This document shows, piece after piece, positions 8,380-14,881 of a DNA stretch of 30,234 nucleotides (positions are counted from its first letter, which is position 1; each line of letters begins with the position of its first letter). The notes beneath the pieces were generated by a model. That model was given only the letters and a program-made list of their open reading frames with translations. It was not told where the DNA came from and searched no databases. Where the stretch lies: positions 1 through 30,234 of IMG/VR virus record IMGVR_UViG_3300007640_003853; one strand, written 5' to 3'. This stretch comes from a virus. The translations under genes were made by a program, and so were the position numbers.

Positions 8380-8808
8380 ATGTCTAAATTAGTATTTTTG
8401 TCAGGTGTGTTCGATCTCGTTCATCCAGGACACATAGAGCTACTAAAAGTATCAAAATCTCTCACAATGGGAGGACAATTAGTGGTTGGTTTGGATTATG
8501 ATGAGAAGGTAAGGAAAGACAAAGGTGTTGAGCGACCAATAAATACTTGGCAAGACAGGAAAGTTCTTTTGGAATCCATCAGATATGTGGATGTTGTTGT
8601 TGGATTTGGAACAAAAGAGGGACTGGAAAATCTTATAGAATTCTACAAACCAGACATTCTTATAGACGGAGGCGACTGGAGGGAACATGAGGGAGTTGGT
8701 AGATCTTTTGCGAAGGAAGTTAGATTCTTTGATCGGATCGGCGGATATTCCTCCACAGGAATCATTGAAAAGATTGGGAGGATATATGACAAATTTGGGA
8801 GCGTCTGA
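8380..8808 (+). CDS. hldE-C: Nucleotidyltransferase, HldE/RfaE C-terminal type
   Basis: 142 residues matching the cytidylyltransferase-fold half of HldE. It has GVFDLVHPGHIELL with the HxGH motif intact (15-18), VGLDYDEKVRKDKG followed by RPIN, DGGDW and a final GGYSSTGIIEKI, equivalent to the STTxxI motif that closes the active site. The predicted reaction is transfer of AMP to heptose 1-phosphate to form ADP-heptose. E. coli joins kinase and transferase in one chain; here they are two genes separated by hldD. The gene starts after a 24-base gap holding a TATAAT box. Confidence 0.85.
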   Translation: MSKLVFLSGVFDLVHPGHIELLKVSKSLTMGGQLVVGLDYDEKVRKDKGVERPINTWQDRKVLLESIRYVDVVVGFGTKEGLENLIEFYKPDILIDGGDWREHEGVGRSFAKEVRFFDRIGGYSSTGIIEKIGRIYDKFGSV

Positions 8809-9154
8809 TCCTGTTGTTTGGGTCCCTAAGGGATGGGGTGGTGAGACGATTGTAGTTAATTCTAATGAGTATTGTGGTAAGATACTTCACTTTGTAAAGG
8901 GACATCGATGCTCATGGCATTACCACGAGATTAAAGATGAAACTTTTTATGTGTATAAGGGTGCCATTGAATTGACTTACGGTGAAACAGATGACATCAC
9001 AGATGCAACAACAGTTGTGTTGGCTGAGGGTGATAAGTTTCACATCACTAGAGGACTGAGGCATCAGATGTATGCCCTGTTGAACACTGAGTTGTTAGAG
9101 TTCAGTACTCGTCATTATGATGAAGATAGTCACCGGGTGGAGAAAGGAGATTGA
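8786..9154 (+). CDS. Cupin-domain protein
   Basis: 122 residues from ATG 8786, preceded by GGGAGGAT; an in-frame start 33 codons upstream is unlikely because it would overlap the preceding gene by over 100 bases. A single cupin: CSWHYHEIKDETFYV (about 42-56) supplies two His and a Glu, and GLRHQM the last His of the metal site. Small cupins of this look are sugar-phosphate isomerases, sugar-nucleotide keto-isomerases or the C-terminal half of type II mannose-6-phosphate isomerases. Between heptose genes, a sugar isomerase or epimerase is the best guess; the reaction is not determined. Confidence 0.75.
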   Translation: MTNLGASDPVVWVPKGWGGETIVVNSNEYCGKILHFVKGHRCSWHYHEIKDETFYVYKGAIELTYGETDDITDATTVVLAEGDKFHITRGLRHQMYALLNTELLEFSTRHYDEDSHRVEKGD

Positions 9155-10095
9155 TTATTGCATCATGCCCGTTGAGGGTTTCATTATTTGGTGGTTCGAC
9201 TGATAATCCGTTATTTGTTGAAACTTATGGTCATGGATCTGTAATCTCATTTACATGTAGTCTTAGAACCTACGTTACCATTAGTCAAGATAAGATTGGA
9301 AGAAATCACAATCACAAGTACATCATTAACTATTCTCGCCGTGAAGAAGTTTCTTCTATAGATGAGATTGACAATGAGGTAGTGAGAGTTGTTCTTCAAC
9401 ATTTTGACATGCCACCAGTTCATGTCACACTCACCAGCGATGCGTTTTCACAAGGGAGTGGATTGGCATCATCCTCTTCCTATCTGATTAGCCTCATCAA
9501 GGCATGTCTAATCTTCAAAGGAAAGGCGATGACTGATGTGGAGATTTGTCGCCTTGCTTATGGGTTGGAGTTGCAGTTTAACCCCTACTGTGGATATCAG
9601 GATCCATTTGGATGTGGTGTGGGTGGATTCAAGAAGATTGATTTTTATGGAATCAATAAGATCACTTATGAGTTTCTTTCCACTGAATTATTTTATGAGT
9701 TTGACACTCATTTAATTTTCACTGGAATCACAAGAAACTCCAAGACAATTCTGAAGAAGGTGAGTGGCAATCTGGAGAAGGTGAAACCACTTCTAAAGAA
9801 TGTGGATCATGCTTATGACGCTTTGAGTGGGCGTGACTTCAGAGGTGTGATGAATGAGATGAATAAGTCCTGGAAACAGAAGAAGAAAACAAGTTCATCC
9901 ATTACAGAGAACCCAGTTATTCAAGAGATGGATAAAGAACTCTCACAGAATAAGACAGTTCTTTCTCATAAGTTATGTGGAGCAGGGAATGGAGGCTTCT
10001 TTCTCACCTTCTCCAAACAAGGAACCTTGAATGTTCCTTATGATTGTGTTAGTATTGATGTAACAGCGTCTGGAGTTTATGGCAAATCCGTTTAG
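9151..10095 (+). CDS. hddA: GHMP kinase, D-glycero-D-manno-heptose 7-phosphate kinase (HddA type)
   Basis: 314 residues from a TTG start that overlaps the cupin stop (TTGA). CPLRVSLFGGSTD (6-18) is the HddA-type N-terminus, and SQGSGLASSSS (100-110) is the GHMP ATP-binding loop; a third motif (KLCGAGNGGFFLTF) lies near the end. HddA phosphorylates heptose 7-phosphate to the alpha-1,7-bisphosphate in the GDP-heptose route, whereas the PfkB kinase at 6803 would make the beta anomer. A single operon holding both is unusual. It overlaps gmhA by 17 bases. Confidence 0.85.
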   Translation: MIIASCPLRVSLFGGSTDNPLFVETYGHGSVISFTCSLRTYVTISQDKIGRNHNHKYIINYSRREEVSSIDEIDNEVVRVVLQHFDMPPVHVTLTSDAFSQGSGLASSSSYLISLIKACLIFKGKAMTDVEICRLAYGLELQFNPYCGYQDPFGCGVGGFKKIDFYGINKITYEFLSTELFYEFDTHLIFTGITRNSKTILKKVSGNLEKVKPLLKNVDHAYDALSGRDFRGVMNEMNKSWKQKKKTSSSITENPVIQEMDKELSQNKTVLSHKLCGAGNGGFFLTFSKQGTLNVPYDCVSIDVTASGVYGKSV

Positions 10096-10585
10096 ACCTT
10101 ACATAAGAGCATTGGAATCTGCTCATATGGAGGAGGAGTTCCTGAAGTTCAAAGGGGCATTTGATAATCACAAGAGAATTATTGTTCTGGGTAATGGAGG
10201 AAGCAATGCTGTGGCTTCTCACATCTCTCAAGATTACATGAAGTTTCATAATAAGAAAGTTTCCCTGTTCTCAGATCCATCCATGCTTACCATGATGGCA
10301 AATGATTATGGTTATGAGAATGCCTACAGAAAGTTTCTTGAGTATCATGCAGAACCTGATACCCTGGTAGTTCTCATTAGTTCCAGTGGTGAATCTGAGA
10401 ACATCATTGCGTGTCAGAAGTTCTGTGATGATAATGAGATTTCCTATGGTGTTCTGACTGGGTTCAGTTCTGAGAACAGATTGAGAACCAGATCAAAGAA
10501 AGCACTCTTCAATTACTACATTGACAGTGAGTCATATGGTGTGGTAGAATGTGTTCATCAAGTGTTTCTTCATGGGGTTATATGA
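10079..10585 (+). CDS. gmhA: Sedoheptulose 7-phosphate isomerase (GmhA, SIS domain)
   Basis: 168 residues, a single SIS domain. GNGGSNAVASHISQD (38-52) and SSSGESENI (101-109) are the sugar-phosphate loops of GmhA-type enzymes. It converts sedoheptulose 7-phosphate to D-glycero-D-manno-heptose 7-phosphate, the first committed step of both heptose-nucleotide routes. It is slightly shorter than the E. coli enzyme (192). It overlaps hddA and, by ATGA, the HAD fusion gene. The split transketolase upstream could make its substrate. Confidence 0.88.
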   Translation: MANPFRPYIRALESAHMEEEFLKFKGAFDNHKRIIVLGNGGSNAVASHISQDYMKFHNKKVSLFSDPSMLTMMANDYGYENAYRKFLEYHAEPDTLVVLISSSGESENIIACQKFCDDNEISYGVLTGFSSENRLRTRSKKALFNYYIDSESYGVVECVHQVFLHGVI

Positions 10586-11316
10586 GATATTGTTTTGATT
10601 TGGATGGAACCATCTGTAAGACCCCATTGAATGAGAATGGAAAACCTGATTATTTAAAGTCTGTTCCCATTCCCATCGTGGTGAACCAACTCAAAAAGCT
10701 TCGCGAAGAAGGCCATTACATTATTATTCAGACTGCCAGAGGAAGATCTTCTGGAATTGATTGGACAGAATGGACTGAACAACAACTGGAAAAGTGGAAA
10801 GTTCCTTATGATGATCTGGAACCAATGTTCCATAAACCCAATGCTGATTTTTTTATTGATGATAAGGGAGTGGATGTTTCAGATTGGTTGAAGTTGAGAC
10901 CACTGAAGAAAGGGATTGTCGCTGGTGCTTTTGATTTGATTCATCCTGGTTATATTAGGATGTTTAACCATGCAAAGCAATATTGTAATTACTTAGTGGT
11001 GGCACTTCATGAAAACCCAACATCTGAAAGGAGTTGGAAGATGTCACCAGTTCAATCGGTTGAGGATAGAGTTGAGATTCTTCTTGCTTTATCTGATGTG
11101 GATGAGGTCCTTGTTTATAAAGAGGAAAATCAGTTCCTTGATCATCTTGCCAGTGGTGAATATGAAATAAGATTTCTAGGAGAGGATTATTCAGATGGAA
11201 GTTACACTGGCAAGGAGATTGGAGTTCCCATTGTTTGGGTTCCAAGAAACCACGGGTACTCAACCACAAAATTGAAAGGTAGAATCTATCAACAATATGG
11301 AGAGCTTGGAACATGA
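10582..11316 (+). CDS. HAD-family phosphatase fused to a nucleotidyltransferase-like domain
   Basis: 244 residues from ATG 10582 (ATGA overlap with gmhA). Residues 1-104 are a HAD phosphatase: DLDGT (6-10) with D6 and D8, QTARG, and HKPNADFFIDDK (84-95) with the metal Asp pair. Residues 108-244 follow the cytidylyltransferase fold (GIVAGAFDLIHPGY... and GYSTTKLKGRI), but the HxGH catalytic motif reads HPGY (121-124), with the second His replaced by Tyr. The HAD half could do the GmhB job (removing the C7 phosphate), though it lacks the Cys zinc site of true GmhB. The second domain may be altered in chemistry or inactive. Confidence 0.75.
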   Translation: MRYCFDLDGTICKTPLNENGKPDYLKSVPIPIVVNQLKKLREEGHYIIIQTARGRSSGIDWTEWTEQQLEKWKVPYDDLEPMFHKPNADFFIDDKGVDVSDWLKLRPLKKGIVAGAFDLIHPGYIRMFNHAKQYCNYLVVALHENPTSERSWKMSPVQSVEDRVEILLALSDVDEVLVYKEENQFLDHLASGEYEIRFLGEDYSDGSYTGKEIGVPIVWVPRNHGYSTTKLKGRIYQQYGELGT

Positions 11317-12203
11317 AGTGTCTTGTAACCGGTGCTGCGGGTTTTATTGGATCCAATCTGGTTGATTACCTGATTGATAAAAACGCAATGGTCGTTGCTG
11401 TTGATAACATGTCTGCCAATAATGAAAAGTTTTATTGGAATGAGTCGGGAACTACAAAGGTAGTAGACATTACAGACTATGAAAGAATGCGTCCTCTGTT
11501 CGATGGTGTGGACTATGTGTTTCACCTGGCAGCAGAGAGCCGTCTTCAACCTGCCATTGAGAATCCCATCAATGCTGTGAAACAGAACAGCCTGGGAACC
11601 ACTGTGGTTCTTCAGTGTGCCAGAGAGGCGGGTGTGAAGAGAGTGATTTATTCCTCCACTTCATCCTGTTATGGTGGCAACCCTTGGCCAAATCATGAAG
11701 AACAGCCTAATGATTGCCTGAACCCTTACTCTGCATCTAAATTGTCTGGTGAGATCTTCTGTAAAATGTACTGGGACCTTTATGGTTTGGAGACAGTGTC
11801 TCTAAGGTACTTCAATGTGTTTGGAGAAAGGTCTCCAAAGAAAGGACAATATGCTCCAGTCATCGGTATCTTCCAACGACAGAAGAAGGAAGGACAGGAT
11901 CTAACCATTGTTGGGGATGGTTCTCAACGGAGAGACTTTGTTCATGTTAAGGACGTTGCCAGAGCCAATTATCTATCAGCCATCATGCCACTACTGGGAC
12001 ATGAAGGTGAAGTGTTTAATGTTGGAAGTGGAAAGAACTATTCCATCAAGGAACTGGCTGATGCCATTTCAAGTCATCATACTCATCTGCCAGAAAGAAA
12101 AGGGGAAGCAGAAACAACTCTGGCAAAGATAGATAAAATGAATGAAGTTATTGGATGGAAACCTGAAATTGATGTGATGGAGTGGATTAATGGACAGAGA
12201 TAA
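11313..12203 (+). CDS. NAD-dependent sugar epimerase/dehydratase, GalE-like
   Basis: 296 residues, extended SDR. TGAAGFIGSN (6-15) binds NAD, VFHLAAESR lies at 69-77, SSTSSCYGG includes the catalytic Ser/Thr, and NPYSASK gives Y139 and K143. The C-terminal FVHVKDVA and VFNVGSGKNYSIKEL fit UDP-hexose or UDP-HexNAc 4-epimerases of the WbpP/GalE type. It would provide a nucleotide sugar for the glycosyltransferases on either side. It starts by ATGA overlap and overlaps the GT25 gene by 14 bases. Exact substrate unknown. Confidence 0.82.
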   Translation: MKCLVTGAAGFIGSNLVDYLIDKNAMVVAVDNMSANNEKFYWNESGTTKVVDITDYERMRPLFDGVDYVFHLAAESRLQPAIENPINAVKQNSLGTTVVLQCAREAGVKRVIYSSTSSCYGGNPWPNHEEQPNDCLNPYSASKLSGEIFCKMYWDLYGLETVSLRYFNVFGERSPKKGQYAPVIGIFQRQKKEGQDLTIVGDGSQRRDFVHVKDVARANYLSAIMPLLGHEGEVFNVGSGKNYSIKELADAISSHHTHLPERKGEAETTLAKIDKMNEVIGWKPEIDVMEWINGQR

Positions 12204-12999
12204 GAACAAGTCAGCACACAAACTGAAAGGAATTGGACCCATCTACTGTATCAACCTGGACGATCAACCAGAGAGATGGGAGTGGATGGAAGACCAGTTT
12301 AAGTACTGGGAGATTGAGAATTACACTCGCGTCTCTGCTTATGATGGCAGAGATGATGACCTGAGTGACATTCTCAAGGGACGTTATCCAGACATGATGT
12401 CATCTGGTGAGATTGGATGTGTTACCTCACACCTTAAGGCAATCAAGCAATTTTATGATAGTGGTGAACCTTATGCCATAATGATGGAAGATGATTGTAA
12501 CCTAGATGTTGTGAGGTTCTGGAACTTCACATGGAGAGATTTCTACTCTAAGATTCCTTATGATTGGGATGTGGTTCAAGTCGCAGTGATTGCCACTGGG
12601 GATGTTCATATTCGAATTCATAAGAGGTTTGTGAATGAGTTCTCCACCGCTTGTTATCTTATCACTCGACACCACGCAGAGAAGATGATTCGTCTTCATT
12701 GTCGTGGGGATAAGTACAAACTGGATAATGGAGTGAGACCGCGCCCAGTAGCGGATGATCTTCTCTACAACTCAGGTAATACTTATTCCATACCTCTTCT
12801 GCTTTATAAGCTAGAATTGGGATCCTCCATTCACCCAGAACACATTGAGGTGTTTCATAAAGGAAATTATGAGGCACAACTTAACTACTGGATGAATATG
12901 GGAGCACAAAAAGGAATCGATGAACTTATGAATTTCGATCCTTATTTGGGACGTGTGGTTGAATCATCACAAACCCCACCACCAGAGACCTATTCCTAA
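12190..12999 (+). CDS. Glycosyltransferase family 25 (LPS-biosynthesis type)
   Basis: 269 residues. IYCINLDDQPERWEWM (18-33) is the GT25 opening motif, SGEIGCVTSHLKAI (72-85) the conserved acceptor-side stretch, and MMEDDC (98-103) the acidic metal/donor motif. GT25 enzymes add galactose or similar sugars to LPS or to protein hydroxylysine; in a phage the acceptor could be host LPS or a virion protein. It is the last gene of the glycan operon, and a late-promoter-like box overlaps its stop. Confidence 0.85.
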   Translation: MDRDKNKSAHKLKGIGPIYCINLDDQPERWEWMEDQFKYWEIENYTRVSAYDGRDDDLSDILKGRYPDMMSSGEIGCVTSHLKAIKQFYDSGEPYAIMMEDDCNLDVVRFWNFTWRDFYSKIPYDWDVVQVAVIATGDVHIRIHKRFVNEFSTACYLITRHHAEKMIRLHCRGDKYKLDNGVRPRPVADDLLYNSGNTYSIPLLLYKLELGSSIHPEHIEVFHKGNYEAQLNYWMNMGAQKGIDELMNFDPYLGRVVESSQTPPPETYS

Positions 13000-13004
13000 A
13001 TAAT
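12996..13004 (+). promoter_or_regulatory. Late-promoter-like box CTAAATAAT
   Basis: CTAAATAAT overlaps the stop of the GT25 gene and precedes the first tiny gene by about 25 bases. Cyanomyoviruses use a T4-type late -10 element close to (N)ATAAATA without a -35 box. The same core recurs at many gene starts here. Confidence 0.45.
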
Positions 13005-13028
13005 CTCTGTTACTTAACTTAACACAAG

Positions 13029-13103
13029 ATGGAACATTTCTTCGCAGGGTTTATGGTTGCGACTTTTTCTATCTATGTTTTTCGATTATCTGCGGATAAA
13101 TAA
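13029..13103 (+). CDS. Tiny membrane peptide
   Basis: 24 residues, predicted as MEHFFAGFMVATFSIYVF plus a short charged end: one membrane-spanning helix with no other feature. There is no strong ribosome-binding site, so confidence is limited, but it fits the spacing between a late-promoter-like box and the next gene, and similar peptides recur over the next 1.5 kb. A second box (GATAAATAA, 13095-13103) overlaps its stop. Confidence 0.4.
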   Translation: MEHFFAGFMVATFSIYVFRLSADK

Positions 13104-13124
13104 CCCCCTAATAAAGAGCTTAAT

Positions 13125-13376
13125 ATGGATAAAGAAACATCAGACCTCTCTCTTTCAAGAAAGGAATGTCCTAGATGTAAGGCAATTTGGATCAATGACA
13201 AACACATTTGGTCTGGAACTGGTTGTCAAGGTGATGAACAGGTCTTACATAATTTGGTTTGTAATCAAATAAATGATCCTCAGTGTATCAATCCTGCTTA
13301 CAAAAAAGGAGAGGTGTATGAGAATAAGGACTCTTGGGAAAAGAGAAGAAAATTTATTGACAGACAGGAGTTTTGA
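13125..13376 (+). CDS. Hypothetical protein with Cys pairs (possible zinc ribbon)
   Basis: 83 residues. CPRC (15-18) near the N-terminus and further Cys at 34, 46 and 54 suggest a small metal-binding fold, though spacing is not that of a standard zinc ribbon. The middle (WINDKHIWSGTGCQGDE) looks like a conserved family core. The C-terminus is basic and helical. Function unknown. It follows the GATAAATAA box at 13095 by 22 bases. Confidence 0.65.
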   Translation: MDKETSDLSLSRKECPRCKAIWINDKHIWSGTGCQGDEQVLHNLVCNQINDPQCINPAYKKGEVYENKDSWEKRRKFIDRQEF

Positions 13377-13378
13377 TC

Positions 13379-13534
13379 ATGGCCACAGGTAGACTTGATA
13401 AAGTTCAAATGCTTTCCAAACTTTATGATCTTAAGAATGAATTACATGATGAAAAAACTATGGTAGAACATAAAGGTCTCGCCAACAAATATTTGGACAA
13501 AGTGTTAGACTATCTGAAAGAGTTTAGACAATAA
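13379..13534 (+). CDS. Small helical hypothetical protein
   Basis: 51 residues, mostly charged and amphipathic (KVQMLSKLYDLKNELHDEK; then YLDKVLDYLKEF), so probably two helices. It lies 2 bases after the preceding stop and shares TAATG with the next gene, which supports it despite its length. No known domain. Confidence 0.55.
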   Translation: MATGRLDKVQMLSKLYDLKNELHDEKTMVEHKGLANKYLDKVLDYLKEFRQ

Positions 13535-13800
13535 TGATTGAAATTATTGCTCCTTTATTTCTTATGTCTCAATTGAGAATTATAACAAATCGAGAAGCTT
13601 GTATCTACGAACCCGATCTTCTCGGGGAATTTGTAAAAGATAATGGAGCAGTGTCTCTTTGTGTTGGTAATATTTACAGACACGGTTATACTAGAACTGA
13701 CATTCTGAATTGTATTCTTTACTATGAACGTGACATTAATTGCTTGCCTGGCACCTCTTGTGATATTGGTGATTGCCCTAAAGTTTCTCCTTCTTTTTGA
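13534..13800 (+). CDS. Hypothetical protein, Cys-containing
   Basis: 88 residues with a hydrophobic N-terminus (MIEIIAPLFLMSQL), a mixed middle and a Cys-rich end (LNCILYYERDINCLPGTSCDIGDCP). The Cys cluster suggests disulfides or metal. It starts at the A of the preceding TAA (TAATG), and its last 77 bases overlap the next gene in another frame. Function unknown. Confidence 0.5.
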   Translation: MIEIIAPLFLMSQLRIITNREACIYEPDLLGEFVKDNGAVSLCVGNIYRHGYTRTDILNCILYYERDINCLPGTSCDIGDCPKVSPSF

Positions 13801-13918
13801 GGAGAGCGGTAGGGAGATTAAACATGTTCATGAGGAGTCATTGAAACCTCACACCTATCAGACTGGAGTGTATGACGACAAAGACAAGGAAGAAGAGGAG
13901 GATGAAGATTGGATATGA
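13724..13918 (+). CDS. Small membrane protein with acidic tail
   Basis: 64 residues: a hydrophobic helix (about residues 3-25, LIACLAPLVILVIALKFLLLF) followed by a polar part and a strongly acidic end (DDKDKEEEEDED). The charge layout suggests a single-pass inner-membrane protein with the tail in the cytoplasm. ATG 13724 gives a 77-base overlap with the preceding gene; internal GTG/TTG starts would shorten it. No recognised family. Confidence 0.5.
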   Translation: MNVTLIACLAPLVILVIALKFLLLFEESGREIKHVHEESLKPHTYQTGVYDDKDKEEEEDEDWI

Positions 13919-14076
13919 AAATGCTTAACATAAGAATTCTAGAAGTAAAATTAGCAGAGATCATTGAATCCTGGTACACAGAAAGAGGAAGAAGTGTACC
14001 GGATTGGAAACAAAAGAGAAACGATCAATGGTTCAAGGATTATTGTGAAGATTTGGAGGACGATGAGCACTTCTAA
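13915..14076 (+). CDS. Small hypothetical protein
   Basis: 53 residues, predicted mainly helical: LEVKLAEIIESWYTERG, then a Trp-containing charged part and an acidic end. It begins with ATGA overlap on the previous gene and overlaps the next by 14 bases, which argues that it is translated. Function unknown. Confidence 0.5.
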   Translation: MKMLNIRILEVKLAEIIESWYTERGRSVPDWKQKRNDQWFKDYCEDLEDDEHF

Positions 14077-14224
14077 AAAGACTTACGAGGAAGAAGATTG
14101 GGAAAAAGTACATGGCCCCGATTGCGATGGGGCCAGGTCAATGGTCGAGAGAGGTCGTCGTCAATATCTAGAGAAGATGTATAAAGAATCACCAGACATT
14201 CCAGAATATGGCAAAAAAGAGTAA
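14063..14224 (+). CDS. Small hypothetical protein
   Basis: 53 residues from ATG 14063, which has GGAGGA just upstream; the in-frame TTG 99 bases earlier would run over most of the preceding gene. Charged and helical (EEEDWEKVHGPDCDGARSM, then ERGRRQYLEKMYKE). No known domain. It overlaps the preceding gene by 14 bases and the next tiny gene by 17. Confidence 0.5.
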   Translation: MSTSKKTYEEEDWEKVHGPDCDGARSMVERGRRQYLEKMYKESPDIPEYGKKE

Positions 14225-14297
14225 TGGGATTTCAATCCCCAAAGAAATACTTTATCCTCTCATTGTGGGAGTTTGTGTTGGAATCGAAATAATGTGA
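14208..14297 (+). CDS. Tiny membrane peptide
   Basis: 29 residues: a short basic start (MAKKSNG), then a hydrophobic helix ending in LYPLIVGVCVGIEIM. It overlaps the end of the preceding gene. It has the same architecture as the peptides at 13029, 14375, 16537 and 18824, but is unrelated in sequence as far as I can see. Confidence 0.38.
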   Translation: MAKKSNGISIPKEILYPLIVGVCVGIEIM

Positions 14298-14374
14298 GGA
14301 AGTGTTACTACAAACATGGCAAAGAGTAGTACCTTCTTCATAATAGTATCTGTATAGTAAAATTATTTATTTTC
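14298..14374. other. Short gap with no clear gene
   Basis: 77 bases holding only a 13-codon ATG frame (from 14316) that I do not trust, and an A/T-rich stretch (AAATTATTTATTTTC) directly ahead of the next start. No hairpin stands out. Confidence 0.4.
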
Positions 14375-14524
14375 ATGGAAACACTTATCGAGATTCCTGC
14401 AAAGGAAGTTTATTTGGCCTCACTTGTATTCTTTGGACTTGCTGCGTTATGTGCCGGTGGGGTTTTCTGGTATTATCTTGGGGGACGGATCAGTGTCTTT
14501 TTTGATGAGAAGAAAAATAAATAG
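14375..14524 (+). CDS. Small single-span membrane protein
   Basis: 49 residues: a polar start, one transmembrane helix (YLASLVFFGLAALCAGGVFWYY, about 13-34) containing small-residue GxxAA and AGG patches suited to helix packing, and a basic end (DEKKNK). Positive charge after the helix suggests the C-terminus is cytoplasmic. A late-promoter-like AATAAATAG overlaps its stop and leads into the next gene. Confidence 0.55.
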   Translation: METLIEIPAKEVYLASLVFFGLAALCAGGVFWYYLGGRISVFFDEKKNK

Positions 14525-14547
14525 TTTATAAGTTTCTCTCGAATACA

Positions 14548-14841
14548 ATGGACATTAAAGAAGGTTGTGAAAGTCTTCGTTTAGAATGTGCAATGAGAGA
14601 GTTGGGGTTTATTGATTGGAAGGGAACCGTCATTGGTCGAGCAGGAGGATATTTTGTGAAACCAATTGGATGGTATCCCTTCTCCGAACTTTCAGACGCC
14701 CTCTGTGGGTTTCTAATCGCAAAACCAAAAGAAATGGTTTACATGCAAGATGAACTCTTATTTGAAATGAATCCAAGAATGGAATCGGCGAAGAAAGCAA
14801 TTGATTATGCCATTAGGATTTCTCAGAGTGGAAATTATTAA
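14548..14841 (+). CDS. Hypothetical protein
   Basis: 97 residues, soluble and mixed alpha/beta in character (MRELGFIDWKGTVIGRAGGYFVKP near the middle), with no motif I recognise. It follows the AATAAATAG box by 23 bases and is the last gene before the TATAAT box at 14852. Confidence 0.6.
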   Translation: MDIKEGCESLRLECAMRELGFIDWKGTVIGRAGGYFVKPIGWYPFSELSDALCGFLIAKPKEMVYMQDELLFEMNPRMESAKKAIDYAIRISQSGNY

Positions 14842-14851
14842 AAGAGTATGA

Positions 14852-14878
14852 TATAATATTATCAAAACATAAAGGAGG
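14852..14878 (+). promoter_or_regulatory. Putative -10 box and strong ribosome-binding site for the LOG-family gene
   Basis: TATAAT at 14852-14857 preceded by TATGA, then AAAGGAGGAA ending 3-4 bases before the ATG at 14882. This is the best Shine-Dalgarno sequence of the window, placed after a small intergenic gap. No clear -35 box, so promoter strength is uncertain. Confidence 0.5.
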
Positions 14879-14881
14879 AAT

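Noticed and set aside
9151-10095. Galactokinase or mevalonate kinase as the identity of the GHMP kinase.
   Set aside because: The N-terminus (CPLRVSLFGGSTD) and the adjacent gmhA point to the heptose 7-phosphate kinase branch.
14316-14357. A 13-codon ATG frame in the 14298-14374 gap.
   Set aside because: Too short and without a ribosome-binding site to support.
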